From the NCBI RefSeq assembly GCF_009296315.1, contig NZ_WHLY01000004.1, positions 186,001 to 250,000 of the forward strand: a stretch of DNA of 64,000 nt. Reading direction: 5' to 3'. Of the stretch, positions 44,683-53,025 are shown piece by piece. The notes beneath the pieces were generated by a model. The model was not told the origin of the DNA and ran no database searches. It saw only the letters and a program-made list of their open reading frames with translations. Each line of letters begins with the position of its first letter. Within the stretch, counting starts at the first letter, position 1. This stretch comes from Salmonirosea aquatica. GTDB taxonomy: Bacteria > Bacteroidota > Bacteroidia > Cytophagales > Spirosomataceae. Position numbers and translations under genes: made by a program.

Positions 44683-46131
44683 ATGAAATTCAGCATTCCA
44701 CGTTCTTACAAACCATTGCTTGGAGCAGGCATCCTGGTAGGCCTTGGCCTGCTGCTTAGTGCCAGATTTCAGCAACCTGCACCATCCCCTCCCAATGTCG
44801 TCTTGTTTTTCATGGATGATCTGGGCTACGGGGATCTGTCATCGACAGGTGCGTTGGAATACACGACCCCGAACCTCGACCGTATGGCCACGGAAGGATC
44901 GCGGTTCACCAATTTTTTGGTGGCGCAGGCCATTTGCAGCGCGTCTCGGGCGGCGCTGATGACGGGTTGCTACCCCAACCGGGTTGGGATATCCGGTGCG
45001 CTTGGTCCCAATTCACCTATCGGGTTAAACCCCGATGAAGAGACGCTGGCTGAGTTGTTGAAGAGCCGGGGTTATGCGACCGGTATCTTTGGAAAATGGC
45101 ATTTGGGGGACCGAAAGGAATTTTTGCCCCTCCAGCAAGGCTTCGATGAGTACTACGGCGTCCCGTATTCCCACGATATGTGGCCTCTGCATCCGACCGC
45201 CAAATTTCCTCCGCTATATTGGATTGAGGGGAATGAGAAGAAGCAGGAAATCAAGAATCTGGCCGATGCCGGGGAGATCACATCCACAGTTACTGCCAAG
45301 GCTATTTCGTTCATTCGGCGCAATAAAAGCAAGCCTTTCTTTTTGTACGTCCCCCACCCATTGCCCCACGTGCCTCTGGCAACTTCGGCTGCGTTTCGGG
45401 GCAAAAGCAAGCGGGGTATTTTCGGCGATGTGCTCACCGAATTGGACGCATCCATTGGGCAGGTGATGGATGAACTTAAAAAACAAGGTATTGACAGAAA
45501 TACGTTGGTGATTTTTATCAGTGACAACGGTCCCTGGTATAACTACGGCGATCACGCCGGATCAACCGGTGGTTTGAGGGAAGGGAAAGCCACTACGTTT
45601 GAAGGAGGGAACCGGGTACCTTGCATTATCCGCTGGCCCGGCATGGTGCCTGCTGGCAGGGTTAGCAACAAGCTACTCACCACGATGGACATTTTGCCAA
45701 CGGTAGCCCGATTGTGCGGAGCCAAGATGCCAAAAAAACGAATTGATGGAATTGAATGGGTGGACTTACTGAAGGGTGACGATACGCTGACACCGCGCGA
45801 CCATTTCTATTACTATTTTAGAAAAAACAGCCTGGAAGCCATTCGGCAGGGCGACTGGAAACTGGTATTTGCCCATCCGGGTCGAACCTACGAAGGGTTT
45901 CTGCCGGGACAGGATGGTAAACCGGGTGCCACCGATGAAAAACATCAATTTCCAATGGCTCTTTACGACCTGCGACGCGATCCCGGCGAACGGTACAACG
46001 TAATAGAGCAACAACCCGAACTGGTGGCCGCTTTGAAGAAACTGGCCGATGAAGCCCGGTCTGATTTAGGAGATGACTTACAGAGTCTTACAGGAAAAAA
46101 CCGTCGCGAACCCGGACGGAGTAACCAATAA
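44683..46131 (+). CDS. S1-type (formylglycine) sulfatase
   Basis: 482 residues, exported (N-terminal membrane or signal segment at about 10-27). Metal-binding NVVLFFMDDLGYGDLS at the front; formylglycine motif C85-S-A-S-R89 followed by AALMTG, with Ala in place of the more common Pro but within the accepted [CS]-x-[PA]-x-R pattern; GIFGKWHLGD; HPLPHVPL; VIFISDNGPW; and the C-terminal substrate-binding DWKLVFA. It removes sulfate esters from a glycan and needs a maturation enzyme, which is not in the window. It is the only enzyme of this locus; the sequence after its stop is a transposase remnant, so the locus may be truncated. Confidence 0.9.
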   Translation: MKFSIPRSYKPLLGAGILVGLGLLLSARFQQPAPSPPNVVLFFMDDLGYGDLSSTGALEYTTPNLDRMATEGSRFTNFLVAQAICSASRAALMTGCYPNRVGISGALGPNSPIGLNPDEETLAELLKSRGYATGIFGKWHLGDRKEFLPLQQGFDEYYGVPYSHDMWPLHPTAKFPPLYWIEGNEKKQEIKNLADAGEITSTVTAKAISFIRRNKSKPFFLYVPHPLPHVPLATSAAFRGKSKRGIFGDVLTELDASIGQVMDELKKQGIDRNTLVIFISDNGPWYNYGDHAGSTGGLREGKATTFEGGNRVPCIIRWPGMVPAGRVSNKLLTTMDILPTVARLCGAKMPKKRIDGIEWVDLLKGDDTLTPRDHFYYYFRKNSLEAIRQGDWKLVFAHPGRTYEGFLPGQDGKPGATDEKHQFPMALYDLRRDPGERYNVIEQQPELVAALKKLADEARSDLGDDLQSLTGKNRREPGRSNQ

Positions 46132-46145
46132 TTTTTGGATACAAG

Positions 46146-46418
46146 GCTCAATTGGTTGGACTACCTATCACGAGCAACTGATCGCAGAAGGCTGCAAACG
46201 ACTTATTATGAACGCCATCAACTATTGGAACCTGCTGCATCTAACAGACAAAATACAGGCTTGCCCAAAGCTGGCAGCGTACGAGGAACTACTTGTGATG
46301 ATCCTGCGCTCTAACACGCATACCTGGCATCATGTCAATCTACAACAGGGCTGCCTGTGCCACAGAGTACGATTTCTCTGAGGAGAGTCCAATGGCAGTG
46401 CTGTTTGATCTGGAATAG
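46146..46418 (+). pseudogene. C-terminal remnant of a Tn3-family transposase
   Basis: Reading in one frame gives YHEQLIAEGCKRLIMNAINY followed by WNLLHLTDKIQACPKLAAYE and, near 46330, TWHHVNLQ. After a frame shift at about 46340-46360 comes EYDFSEESPMAVLFDLE and a stop. This is the extreme C terminus of a Tn3-type transposase (NAIxxWNxxYL...HINLxGEYDFS). The rest of the gene is missing. It differs clearly from the intact TnpA at 47303-50272, whose last part reads HINRLGRYTF, so it is a trace of a second, older Tn3-family element directly after the sulfatase. Confidence 0.65.
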
Positions 46419-46584
46419 GCATCCCAAAGTGAGAAAAGGTCTTGATTTGGAAATTTGTAATCCTTTTCAGAATGTGCTATATGGTTTCCAGCCCGAGTGA
46501 ATCAGCTACACTTGAGCCGTGACGGTTTCTGTACCTTTTTTTAATTATACCCATTGTTGGGCTAACTAGGAGGATTCTATAAAA

Positions 46585-46968
46585 TCACTTTTCCTGTTCC
46601 AATTTCTTTTTTTTTAGGAGATAATAGACTGTGGAAACGATGGAATCATTACTCGAACTCGTCAGCGTGTAGGCTTGCACAAACTCATAGCCCATGGTGC
46701 TCATGAAGTTAAGAGCGTCAACAGCGGAATTGAACTGAACTGGCCTGTCGTTCTCATCCCTAACTTCGGTGTCTTTTGTGACCAACGCTTTATCTTCCTG
46801 ACCAAAATCGATATCGATTGTCACTTTGGGAGACAGCAAAACAGGAGTGACTGCGATTATGGCGTGTTCTGATTTCAAATTTCTAATTGAAACGCCATTT
46901 ACGCTCTGGGACCGGGCGGACAGATACCCCGTCAGCGCAAGGCATAGGAGGATCAGGGTTTTTCTCAT
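46585..46968 (-). CDS. Small secreted protein of unknown function
   Basis: 127 residues from the ATG at 46968, which puts the signal peptide (RKTLILLCLALTGYLSARS) first; the frame from 47025 adds 19 unlikely residues. The mature part contains LNFMSTMGYEFVQAYTLTSS and YYLLKKKK, the ending seen in many small Spirosoma- and Dyadobacter-type periplasmic proteins that repeat a strained beta-hairpin after a GYEFV motif. Function unknown. It lies between the Tn3 remnant and the split recombinase. Confidence 0.6.
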   Translation of the reverse strand: MRKTLILLCLALTGYLSARSQSVNGVSIRNLKSEHAIIAVTPVLLSPKVTIDIDFGQEDKALVTKDTEVRDENDRPVQFNSAVDALNFMSTMGYEFVQAYTLTSSSNDSIVSTVYYLLKKKKLEQEK

Positions 46969-47044
46969 GGACGATGTGGATGGATGATTTTTAGCGGCTC
47001 TCCGTTTTCGAGTAACATTCGTCAAAAGGACTTAGGGTGAAAAG

Positions 47045-47260
47045 TTATTGTAAAATCGTAACTAGCGCCTTCCGGTAGCGCTTCACGCTGGATTGGCTGA
47101 TGCCAGTCAGGTTGACGATCTCGGCCACCGACAGGCCCTTCTGGGTGGCAGACTTCACCTTCTGGAAATTCTCCTGGTTCACGCCGGCGCGTCGGCCGAT
47201 GTGTTTGCCCTGGGCCTTGGCCAGCAACTGGCCGGCGCGGGTCTTCTCCAGAATCATTTC
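47045..47260 (-). pseudogene. Serine recombinase, C-terminal half (split by transposon)
   Basis: The sequence MILEKTRAGQLLAKAQGKHI, GRRAGVNQENFQKVKSATQ and a helix-turn-helix (GLSVAEIVNLTGISQSSVKRYR) is the hinge helix and DNA-binding domain of a resolvase/invertase. It joins exactly to the N-terminal half at 51111-51469: that half ends AALAEYDRE before the transposon, and this one resumes with MILEKTRAG. The first bases, ATTTC (47256-47260 on the plus strand), are the target duplication. Not functional while split. Confidence 0.88.
47256..47260. repeat. 5-bp target duplication, left copy
   Basis: ATTTC directly outside the left terminal repeat, repeated at 51111-51115 outside the right one. 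Five base pairs is the usual duplication length for Tn3-family insertion. Confidence 0.85.
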
Positions 47261-47299
47261 GGGCTTCTTTTAGTAAATGGACAAAGAATGGCGCTAAGC
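47261..47299. repeat. Tn3 terminal inverted repeat, left
   Basis: Begins GGGCTTCTTTTAGTAAATGG on the plus strand and ends with GCGCTAAGC. It matches the right repeat except at positions 4, 16, 17, 20, 21 and 29. tnpA stops three bases inside it. Confidence 0.9.
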
Positions 47300-47302
47300 A
47301 CT

Positions 47303-50272
47303 TTACGATCTCAATGGGCGTAAGCCATTCTCCTCAAATTGATCGACTTTCTGAAAAGTGTAACGGCCTAACCGGTTAATATGTGCAAACCTGGCCGGAG
47401 ACAGATGCCCAAAATCATTTTCATCCACTGTGTGCCCATCCTCCTGATGCTTTTTGAGGACTTCCTGAGTATACGCCGTGTTCCAAACCACAACCAAATT
47501 AGTCAGAACGTTCAAACAGCCGGCAGTCTCTTGCTGGGCATCCTCCTGTTTCCTCCGGAGATGGCCGTCGCCACCAAACCAAAGCCACGCACGAAGCGCG
47601 TGCAGCTGCTCCCCCTTGTTAAGCTGGGCATGGATGCGGCGGCGCAACGGTTTGCTTTGCAAATATCGCAGAATGAAGGTTGTTTTAACCAGTTTCCCGT
47701 ACTCTTGCAAGAGTGCCGTCAAATGGTGTTGCCGCGGGTACCCCTGTAATTTGCTGATTAGCAGTGAGGATGTTACCCACCCGCTTTTTAGTGTGGCCGC
47801 AACTCGTAGCAGGTCATCCCATCTGGCACGGACGTATTCTGGTCGGAAGTTTGAAGTGAATTTAAGCGAGGGATACCGTAAGTCCATTCCCTTAATCCGG
47901 CAAAGCCGTTGGTTTGCCAGGTCGCGCAGCCTGGGAGAAAAGAGCAGCCCTAACAAATCGAACAAGGCGAAAACAATATCTGTATATCCGCCGGTGTCTG
48001 TTGTGTGCTCTACAATTTCAAGATCTGTCTCGTTACCCAGTATTTCATCCAGCACATAAGTCGCATCCCGGATTGTCGACGGTACAGATCTACTACCATA
48101 CTGGGCATACTGGTCTGAGGTATGGGTAATGAGCGTATACCCCCTGCCGTAACCGTAATAACGCGGAATGGATTGTGCATTACGGATTTTGCCGCTTACC
48201 GGAAAGCGCTGCCCGTCAGAAGAAGACAACACCCCGCTGCCCCAATAGGAGGACAACCAAAGTTCATGTTGATAGTTAACCAGCCGGACCGTAGCCCGTT
48301 TGAGAGTCTCTTCCCTGATGTAATTGGTCGACACCCACCAAAGTGACTGATAGTCAAGACCTGTACTCTGGGCCATTTCGGCCAGGGGAATATTACATGC
48401 TCCCGCAAGAAGTGCTGCATACAACAATGCCTGGTGGTCTTTACTCTTGGATTCATTCTCCAAACCTGTCAGTTCACTGGAAAATCCTGTCCAATTGTCT
48501 ACTTCGACCAGCAAATCAGTTAGCTCAACCCGCGGCAACAACCTGTCGACAGCTGCCCGAAGCGCTTTTAACGAATCAGGTACGTCATCCGCCTTTAACG
48601 GAGTTACTACCAGCTCACCCTCATCATCCAGACGAATATCACCGCCATCGGCCAGTATTCTTTCCATCAGCGGCAAGTGTGATTCCAGTTCCGAAATTTG
48701 CTCATCCAACCGGTAGGGTGTTGCATCCCTGTAGCCTAAATAGGTAAGCAATTCGGTACGATGCGCTTTCCAGTTGGCTTCCGGGATCAAATAAGTATCC
48801 GGACTCGCATATTTCCGGGAGTGATTCACATAGACATCTCCCGACCGGAGCCGGTCCCGCAGCCGGGCCAGAACACTTAACTCATAAGCGGGTCTGTCAA
48901 TTTGCCCCTTTACAGGCTCAACGAAGGATTTCCAGGATGGCAGCATGAATTTCATAGGTATTTCATCAGGACTCTTTCGCTTTCTGCTCGTTTGCCAGTC
49001 GGCTACCAATTGAAGCGCCTGTTCAAAATCATCCCCTGCAAAGACATGCTCGAAGGTCAGGATATCCAAAAAACTGGCAGAAAAGGATTTAATGGATCGG
49101 TAGCGGTTAACAAGAAAGTGGTGAAAAGTCCTTGGCCCTTGTTTGGTCAGCCTTTGCATGATACTGATGGCTTCTACTAACTCGCTTCTGGATACGCTGG
49201 CATATATACTAGCTCTCAATTCGGCAGCCGGAATGTTGATCTCATCCACAATAGGTTCGGCAGCCTTTCCCAAAGTAACAAGTGCGCCATCCCTGGACTT
49301 GACTTGTTTCAGTTGGTACTCGGTCAGCTCCCGCGCTGATTGGCCACAGATATCCTCCCAGTACTCATCAAAAAGCCTCAGGGTATAATCCGTGATTGTA
49401 ATGTATGCTTCCAGGCAAAAAGCAACCAGCATGGGGTAACGTTTTGTGCCGGACATTCGCATCACTGCCTGATTGGTCTTACTCCTGGCCAGGACTGCAA
49501 GCCGCTTTCGACGGTTGGGATGCAGACTGCTGGTATCCCATTGTTCGATACCGAGCTTGGCAAGATATTGCCGTTTATGCAGCATGAGTTTGATTTGGTT
49601 CGCCGTTGGACTAACCGGAGGTTTTGAAAGCCAGTTGTGTGGGGTTATCTTCAAGACTGTGTCAACGGTCAGAAGCTTGTCTAATTCCTCTTTGAAGGAA
49701 TCGGTCAACAGTGTCGAAAGCCGGCGATAGGTTTCCTGATGCGCTAAATCAGCTAGGGAAACCACCAGCCGCTCCAGTTCGATAATGGCTGGCCTTAAAA
49801 TTCCTTCTTTCCTTAGCCAGTCACATGCCAGAGATAATAGCACATGTTCGTTATCATGCTCTAAGGCTCGCTCCAAAAGCCAACGCTCCAGGGGTACCGT
49901 ATCGATTAGGGGTTGCCACCTTCTTCGTTTTAGATACGAAAGGATCATGTATGAATGTTCCGAGATCGTTTTTTCCCGACTTCCATAATTGTTAAGGCAT
50001 CGCGGATCGTCAATGGCCAGTTGTCCCGCAACATAATTGATCAGATTGTCCGGTACCTTCCGGTACCATTCCTGGGGCAAATGGTTCATCAACCTTATAA
50101 CCGTCAACTGGAGGGCAAACCCTAGCCTGTTGTGATCACGCCGCATACCGGCTACCAGCAGATGATCTGTTGGGGATAGAAAACAATACCGGATTAAATC
50201 CTCCTGCGGTAGATCAGATGGAATGCTTTGATAACGTTCGCGTTCTTGATCAGAAAGAAATTCAGCGGGCAT
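47303..50272 (-). CDS. Tn3-family transposase TnpA
   Basis: 989 residues from the ATG at 50272, which gives the standard MPAEFLSDQERERYQS start; an ATG at 50299 adds nine residues. Length and layout are those of Tn3 transposases: N-terminal DNA-binding part, then the catalytic DDE region in the C-terminal third. The end has RRRIHAQLNKGEQLHALRAW and ETAGCLNVLTNLVVVWNT, then FAHINRLGRYTF. It appears complete. It recognises the 39-bp repeats at the ends of this element and moves it replicatively with a cointegrate intermediate, resolved by the divergent TnpR. Confidence 0.95.
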   Translation of the reverse strand: MPAEFLSDQERERYQSIPSDLPQEDLIRYCFLSPTDHLLVAGMRRDHNRLGFALQLTVIRLMNHLPQEWYRKVPDNLINYVAGQLAIDDPRCLNNYGSREKTISEHSYMILSYLKRRRWQPLIDTVPLERWLLERALEHDNEHVLLSLACDWLRKEGILRPAIIELERLVVSLADLAHQETYRRLSTLLTDSFKEELDKLLTVDTVLKITPHNWLSKPPVSPTANQIKLMLHKRQYLAKLGIEQWDTSSLHPNRRKRLAVLARSKTNQAVMRMSGTKRYPMLVAFCLEAYITITDYTLRLFDEYWEDICGQSARELTEYQLKQVKSRDGALVTLGKAAEPIVDEINIPAAELRASIYASVSRSELVEAISIMQRLTKQGPRTFHHFLVNRYRSIKSFSASFLDILTFEHVFAGDDFEQALQLVADWQTSRKRKSPDEIPMKFMLPSWKSFVEPVKGQIDRPAYELSVLARLRDRLRSGDVYVNHSRKYASPDTYLIPEANWKAHRTELLTYLGYRDATPYRLDEQISELESHLPLMERILADGGDIRLDDEGELVVTPLKADDVPDSLKALRAAVDRLLPRVELTDLLVEVDNWTGFSSELTGLENESKSKDHQALLYAALLAGACNIPLAEMAQSTGLDYQSLWWVSTNYIREETLKRATVRLVNYQHELWLSSYWGSGVLSSSDGQRFPVSGKIRNAQSIPRYYGYGRGYTLITHTSDQYAQYGSRSVPSTIRDATYVLDEILGNETDLEIVEHTTDTGGYTDIVFALFDLLGLLFSPRLRDLANQRLCRIKGMDLRYPSLKFTSNFRPEYVRARWDDLLRVAATLKSGWVTSSLLISKLQGYPRQHHLTALLQEYGKLVKTTFILRYLQSKPLRRRIHAQLNKGEQLHALRAWLWFGGDGHLRRKQEDAQQETAGCLNVLTNLVVVWNTAYTQEVLKKHQEDGHTVDENDFGHLSPARFAHINRLGRYTFQKVDQFEENGLRPLRS

Positions 50273-50299
50273 AGTTTTGATCCGGCGGAGTGGTGGCAA

Positions 50300-50443
50300 A
50301 AAAACGTTCGTTTACAGGTACAGCTCCTTACTTCTGGAAAAGAGGCGGAACCTGGTGAAAAAGTTGTATCCAAAACTTATCTACTTTATGAATGTACCGT
50401 ATATTGCGAATTAATGAGTATCAGATACAAACTACAAAAATCA
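50300..50443. promoter_or_regulatory. Putative res site and divergent promoter region of the transposon
   Basis: A short spacer between divergent tnpA and tnpR, where Tn3 elements carry the res site and both promoters. TGTATC (about 50366) and GATACA (about 50423) form an inverted pair, and GTACCGTATATTGCGAATTA begins a stretch with partial dyad symmetry. I cannot define the three subsites with confidence. Confidence 0.4.
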
Positions 50444-51052
50444 ATGCGGGTAGGATACGCACGGGTCAGCACCCAGGAGCAAACATTAGATTCGCAGACC
50501 GATGCTTTACGTCAGGCAGGTTGCGAACGGATTTATGAAGACAGAATATCCGGAACGAAGTCCCGTAAACCGGAATTTGAATTGATGATGGGTTTCTTAC
50601 GTAAGGGGGATACCATCGTAATCTGGAAGCTGGACCGGCTGGGGAGGTCGACACGTGGGCTTATTGAACTCGTTGAAGAACTTGGCAACAAAGGCATCCA
50701 TCTGGTGTCTCTCAATGATCCTATCGATACTACTTCACCCGGAGGCTTGCTAGTGTTCCAAATATTCTGTGCGCTTGCTGAACATGAGCGCAATGTCATT
50801 GTGCAGCGTACCCGTGCCGGACTCGAGTCGGCTCGTGCCAGAGGGAGAAAAGGTGGTCGACCAAAGGGATTAGCTGTAAAATATCAGAAGATGGCTCCTT
50901 CGGTAAGGGATCTTTATGAACTAGGCCAGCAGTCTACAACCCAAATCATGAATTCCTTTCAGATTGGAAGTCGCAGGACATTGTACAAGATACTTCGTCA
51001 CGCCGGGGTTAGCATCAGGCCGGTTGAGCGCTCAATACGTAAGGATGATTGA
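50444..51052 (+). CDS. Tn3-family resolvase TnpR (serine recombinase)
   Basis: 202 residues from the ATG at 50444 (MRVGYARVSTQEQ), where Ser9 is the nucleophile; upstream in-frame ATGs at 50414 and 50228 overlap the spacer and tnpA. Catalytic domain at about 1-120 with SGTKSRKPEFELMM, IVIWKLDRLGRSTRGLIEL, DTTSPGGLLVFQIF and ALAEHERNVIVQRTRAGL. C-terminal helix-turn-helix at about 145-195. It resolves cointegrates at the res site between itself and tnpA. Its sequence differs clearly from the split recombinase that the element interrupts. Confidence 0.93.
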   Translation: MRVGYARVSTQEQTLDSQTDALRQAGCERIYEDRISGTKSRKPEFELMMGFLRKGDTIVIWKLDRLGRSTRGLIELVEELGNKGIHLVSLNDPIDTTSPGGLLVFQIFCALAEHERNVIVQRTRAGLESARARGRKGGRPKGLAVKYQKMAPSVRDLYELGQQSTTQIMNSFQIGSRRTLYKILRHAGVSIRPVERSIRKDD

Positions 51053-51071
51053 AATTCCCGGGCGGCGTTCC

Positions 51072-51110
51072 GCTTAGCGCTATTCTTTGGTCAGATACTA
51101 AAAGAATCCC
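51072..51110. repeat. Tn3 terminal inverted repeat, right
   Basis: On the minus strand it begins GGGATTCTTTTAGTATCTGA and ends GCGCTAAGC. It pairs with the left repeat at 33 of 39 positions. Confidence 0.9.
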
Positions 51111-51115
51111 ATTTC
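51111..51115. repeat. 5-bp target duplication, right copy
   Basis: ATTTC, the direct repeat of 47256-47260, adjoining the right terminal repeat. Confidence 0.85.
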
Positions 51116-51469
51116 GCGGTCGTACTCGGCCAGGGCGGCGAAGATGCCGATCACCAGCTTGCCCGAGGGCGTGGCCGAGTCGATGCCCAGGTCCAGGGCC
51201 TTGAAGACGATGCCGCGCTCGGAGAAGTTGCCGATCAGCTGGATCAGGTGGTCGCGGCTGCGGCCCAGGCGGTTGAAGCGGGAGACGACCACCGTGTCGC
51301 CGGGGCGGAGCAGGGCGAGCATTTCGTCCAGGGCTGGGCGCTGCACCGAAAGGCCGCTGATTTTTTCCTGGAAGATGCGGTCGCAGCCGAACTTCCCGAG
51401 CGCGTCGAGCTGGGTGTCGGTGTTCTGGTCGGCGGTCGAGACACGAGCGTAACCAAAGGTCTGGTTCAT
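51111..51469 (-). pseudogene. Serine recombinase, N-terminal half (split by transposon)
   Basis: From the ATG at 51469: MNQTFGYARVSTADQNTDTQ with nucleophile Ser11, then SVQRPALDEMLALLRPGDTV, VVSRFNRLGRSRDHLIQLIG, SATPSGKLVIGIFAALAEYDRE, after which the transposon begins. The matching C-terminal half is at 47045-47260, and together they give about 190 residues, the normal size of a resolvase/invertase. The GC content is much higher than in neighbouring genes, especially at wobble positions, which suggests that it was acquired from elsewhere before being interrupted. Confidence 0.9.
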
Positions 51470-51493
51470 GGGACAGTCAGGTGAAAGAGCCAT

Positions 51494-51896
51494 TAAGTCG
51501 GGTCCATAAAGGTACTCTTTCTTTTGAGCTGGCCCTACTTTTTGAACCTGGTTTCTGGTCGTGCAGCGATAGCGGCAGGTAGACTCAGCGACCGGTTCAG
51601 AAAGGTATGGATTGTTGAACCCCTGTTAGTCCCAAAGCGCCGCTATGCCGACGATGCCCGAAGGCCGTGGAAGTTTGCGTTGTATTGTGGAACTTCTATT
51701 TAATTAAATAATTTATTCCAACGACCTAACATGCTTACTACATAATTCGGTTGCAATATATATATGGGTGTACTCAATTCTAAGCCTCCTGGATCCGTAG
51801 GTTCTGGGAAAAGGATAAAGAAGCTGTTCATTGCCGAATTTGATTAGTGTCTATTATCATCTGTTTGAGTTAGAGAAGCACCTTGTTAACGCATGC
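51494..51896. other. Gap between recombinase and small decayed gene
   Basis: No supported gene. A 27-codon frame at 51764-51847 (GSGKRIKKLFIAEFD ending) exists, but nothing supports it beyond composition. Confidence 0.35.
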
Positions 51897-52192
51897 CTAT
51901 CCTGCGTAGGACACACGCTGACCATTAAGGTAAAGATCGAATCTGCCAGCCGTGGCCTGCTGCCAAGCCATTTTGTACTCGTCCTCGTCAATCTCCGCAC
52001 ATACTTCCCAGAGGGCGTCATACTACGTCTTGTGGCTCAACAGGTCAGATCCATTTCCATAAAATGAATGCCAGGAATGTCAGTGAGAAAAACAATCATT
52101 TCGTAACAGGGTGTTCGGTTGTCGTCGGACAGTTTGTAGTAATGCCAGGCATATTCTTTATTGTGGCGTTTGAAATAGTGAATCTTGCTCAT
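51897..52192 (-). pseudogene. Small decayed gene, function unknown
   Basis: A minus-strand start at 52192 gives MSKIHYFKRHNKEYAWHYYK and on to HFMEMDLTC, then a stop at 52037. In a neighbouring frame the text continues LWEVCAEIDEDEYKMAWQQA and TAGRFDLYLNGQRVSYAG, ending at 51897. Together they look like one ~95-residue acidic protein broken by small indels and a stop near 52000-52040. I do not recognise the family. Neighbouring plasmid genes suggest a backbone or cargo gene of the replicon. Confidence 0.35.
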
Positions 52193-52643
52193 GATTGCAT
52201 TTAAAAGGAAAATAAAAGTAATGATTCTGCCGTAAATTTCAGCCGGGCCCGCCGTAAGCCTGACCAGCATCAAAAATGTATTAAGTGTGTTGTGGGAAAC
52301 GTTGCACAAGTTTTCATCGCTCCCGTAATACCGTTTGACCCCGTTAAGCCCAGAAGCACTCAAAAAAGCTTCAATAGTCGTGATGCTGTAAAAAGAAGAC
52401 TGCCAATGAAATTGCCACCATTATTGGCCTAGGGCGCAATGCTAACTGGAAGCAATAGGGCAAAAAAAGGGACTTTTAAGCGGTTATTAGTAAGGTAGGT
52501 GAAATCAAATGTTATGTATAAATTCCAATTTACTATATGCAGCAGCGGCTGACTGTCTAAATCGGTAGTTTCAATCTAAGAAGCTAGATAATGATAAATT
52601 AGAAATAATTTCCATTATTAAAACGCAATTATAACAGTATAAA
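52193..52643. other. AT-rich gap upstream of the zinc-finger gene
   Basis: No gene. Low-complexity AT-rich sequence leads up to the promoter of the gene at 52699. Confidence 0.35.
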
Positions 52644-52644
52644 A

Positions 52645-52676
52645 TTGTTTCTGTTCAAATTTAATTAATATCTTTG
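52645..52676 (+). promoter_or_regulatory. Bacteroidota-type promoter for the zinc-finger gene
   Basis: TTG at 52645-52647, 21 bp, then TATCTTTG at 52669-52676. This is an exact TAnnTTTG -7 box with a -33 TTG in the accepted range. Transcription would start near 52684, about 15 bases before the ATG at 52699, so the leader is very short. Confidence 0.6.
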
Positions 52677-52698
52677 ACTTATAAAGCCGTCTAATTTT

Positions 52699-52998
52699 AT
52701 GCCCAAACTAGATAGATCCGAATTCAAGCATAACGCCAAAGTATTCGAAAAGACATGCCTCTGGTGTGGGACTGTTTACTTCGCCAGTCGCTCCACGGCT
52801 AAATACTGTTCCTCCACCTGCCGAGGATACGCCAATCAGGCGAAAAACGGCGAAGAAACGGTACCCTACGAGGAAACCGATAAAATGATTTCGGCGCTTC
52901 TTTCGGAAAACGCCCATTTGAAAGGTTTGCTCCAACGCTATACTATTGAAAATGAAGAACTGCGTAGACTTATTGCTGAGGCACACAACCCTTTGTAG
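52699..52998 (+). CDS. Small zinc-finger/coiled-coil protein next to rep
   Basis: 99 residues. A four-cysteine cluster C20-x2-C23-x13-C37-x3-C41 (TCLWCGTVYF, YCSSTCRGYANQ) reads like a single zinc ribbon of the kind found in small DNA-binding proteins. Residues about 66-95 form a leucine-rich helix (LLSENAHLKGLLQRYTIENE) likely to be a coiled coil for dimerisation. Its own consensus promoter lies directly upstream, and it is convergent with the rep gene, their stops 27 bp apart. A role in copy control or partition of the plasmid is possible from position alone. Function unknown. Confidence 0.65.
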   Translation: MPKLDRSEFKHNAKVFEKTCLWCGTVYFASRSTAKYCSSTCRGYANQAKNGEETVPYEETDKMISALLSENAHLKGLLQRYTIENEELRRLIAEAHNPL

Positions 52999-53025
52999 GG
53001 CCGCAATACTGCCCTGTTCACTACC

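Larger units (their letters stand above)
47261..51110. mobile_element. Tn3-family transposon, 3,850 bp, complete
   Basis: The element has matching terminal inverted repeats of 39 bp (47261-47299 and 51072-51110), beginning GGG and with inner ends GCTAAGC. They agree at 33 of 39 positions. It is flanked by the direct duplication ATTTC on both sides. It carries only tnpA (minus) and tnpR (plus) in divergent order, with a ~140-bp spacer as the expected resolution site, and no cargo genes. It has inserted into another serine-recombinase gene. The intact ends, clean duplication and undamaged genes suggest a recent insertion. Confidence 0.95.

Noticed and set aside
51764-51847. 27-codon frame ending GSGKRIKKLFIAEFD
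   Set aside because: Too short, no promoter or ribosome-binding site, no neighbour relation.
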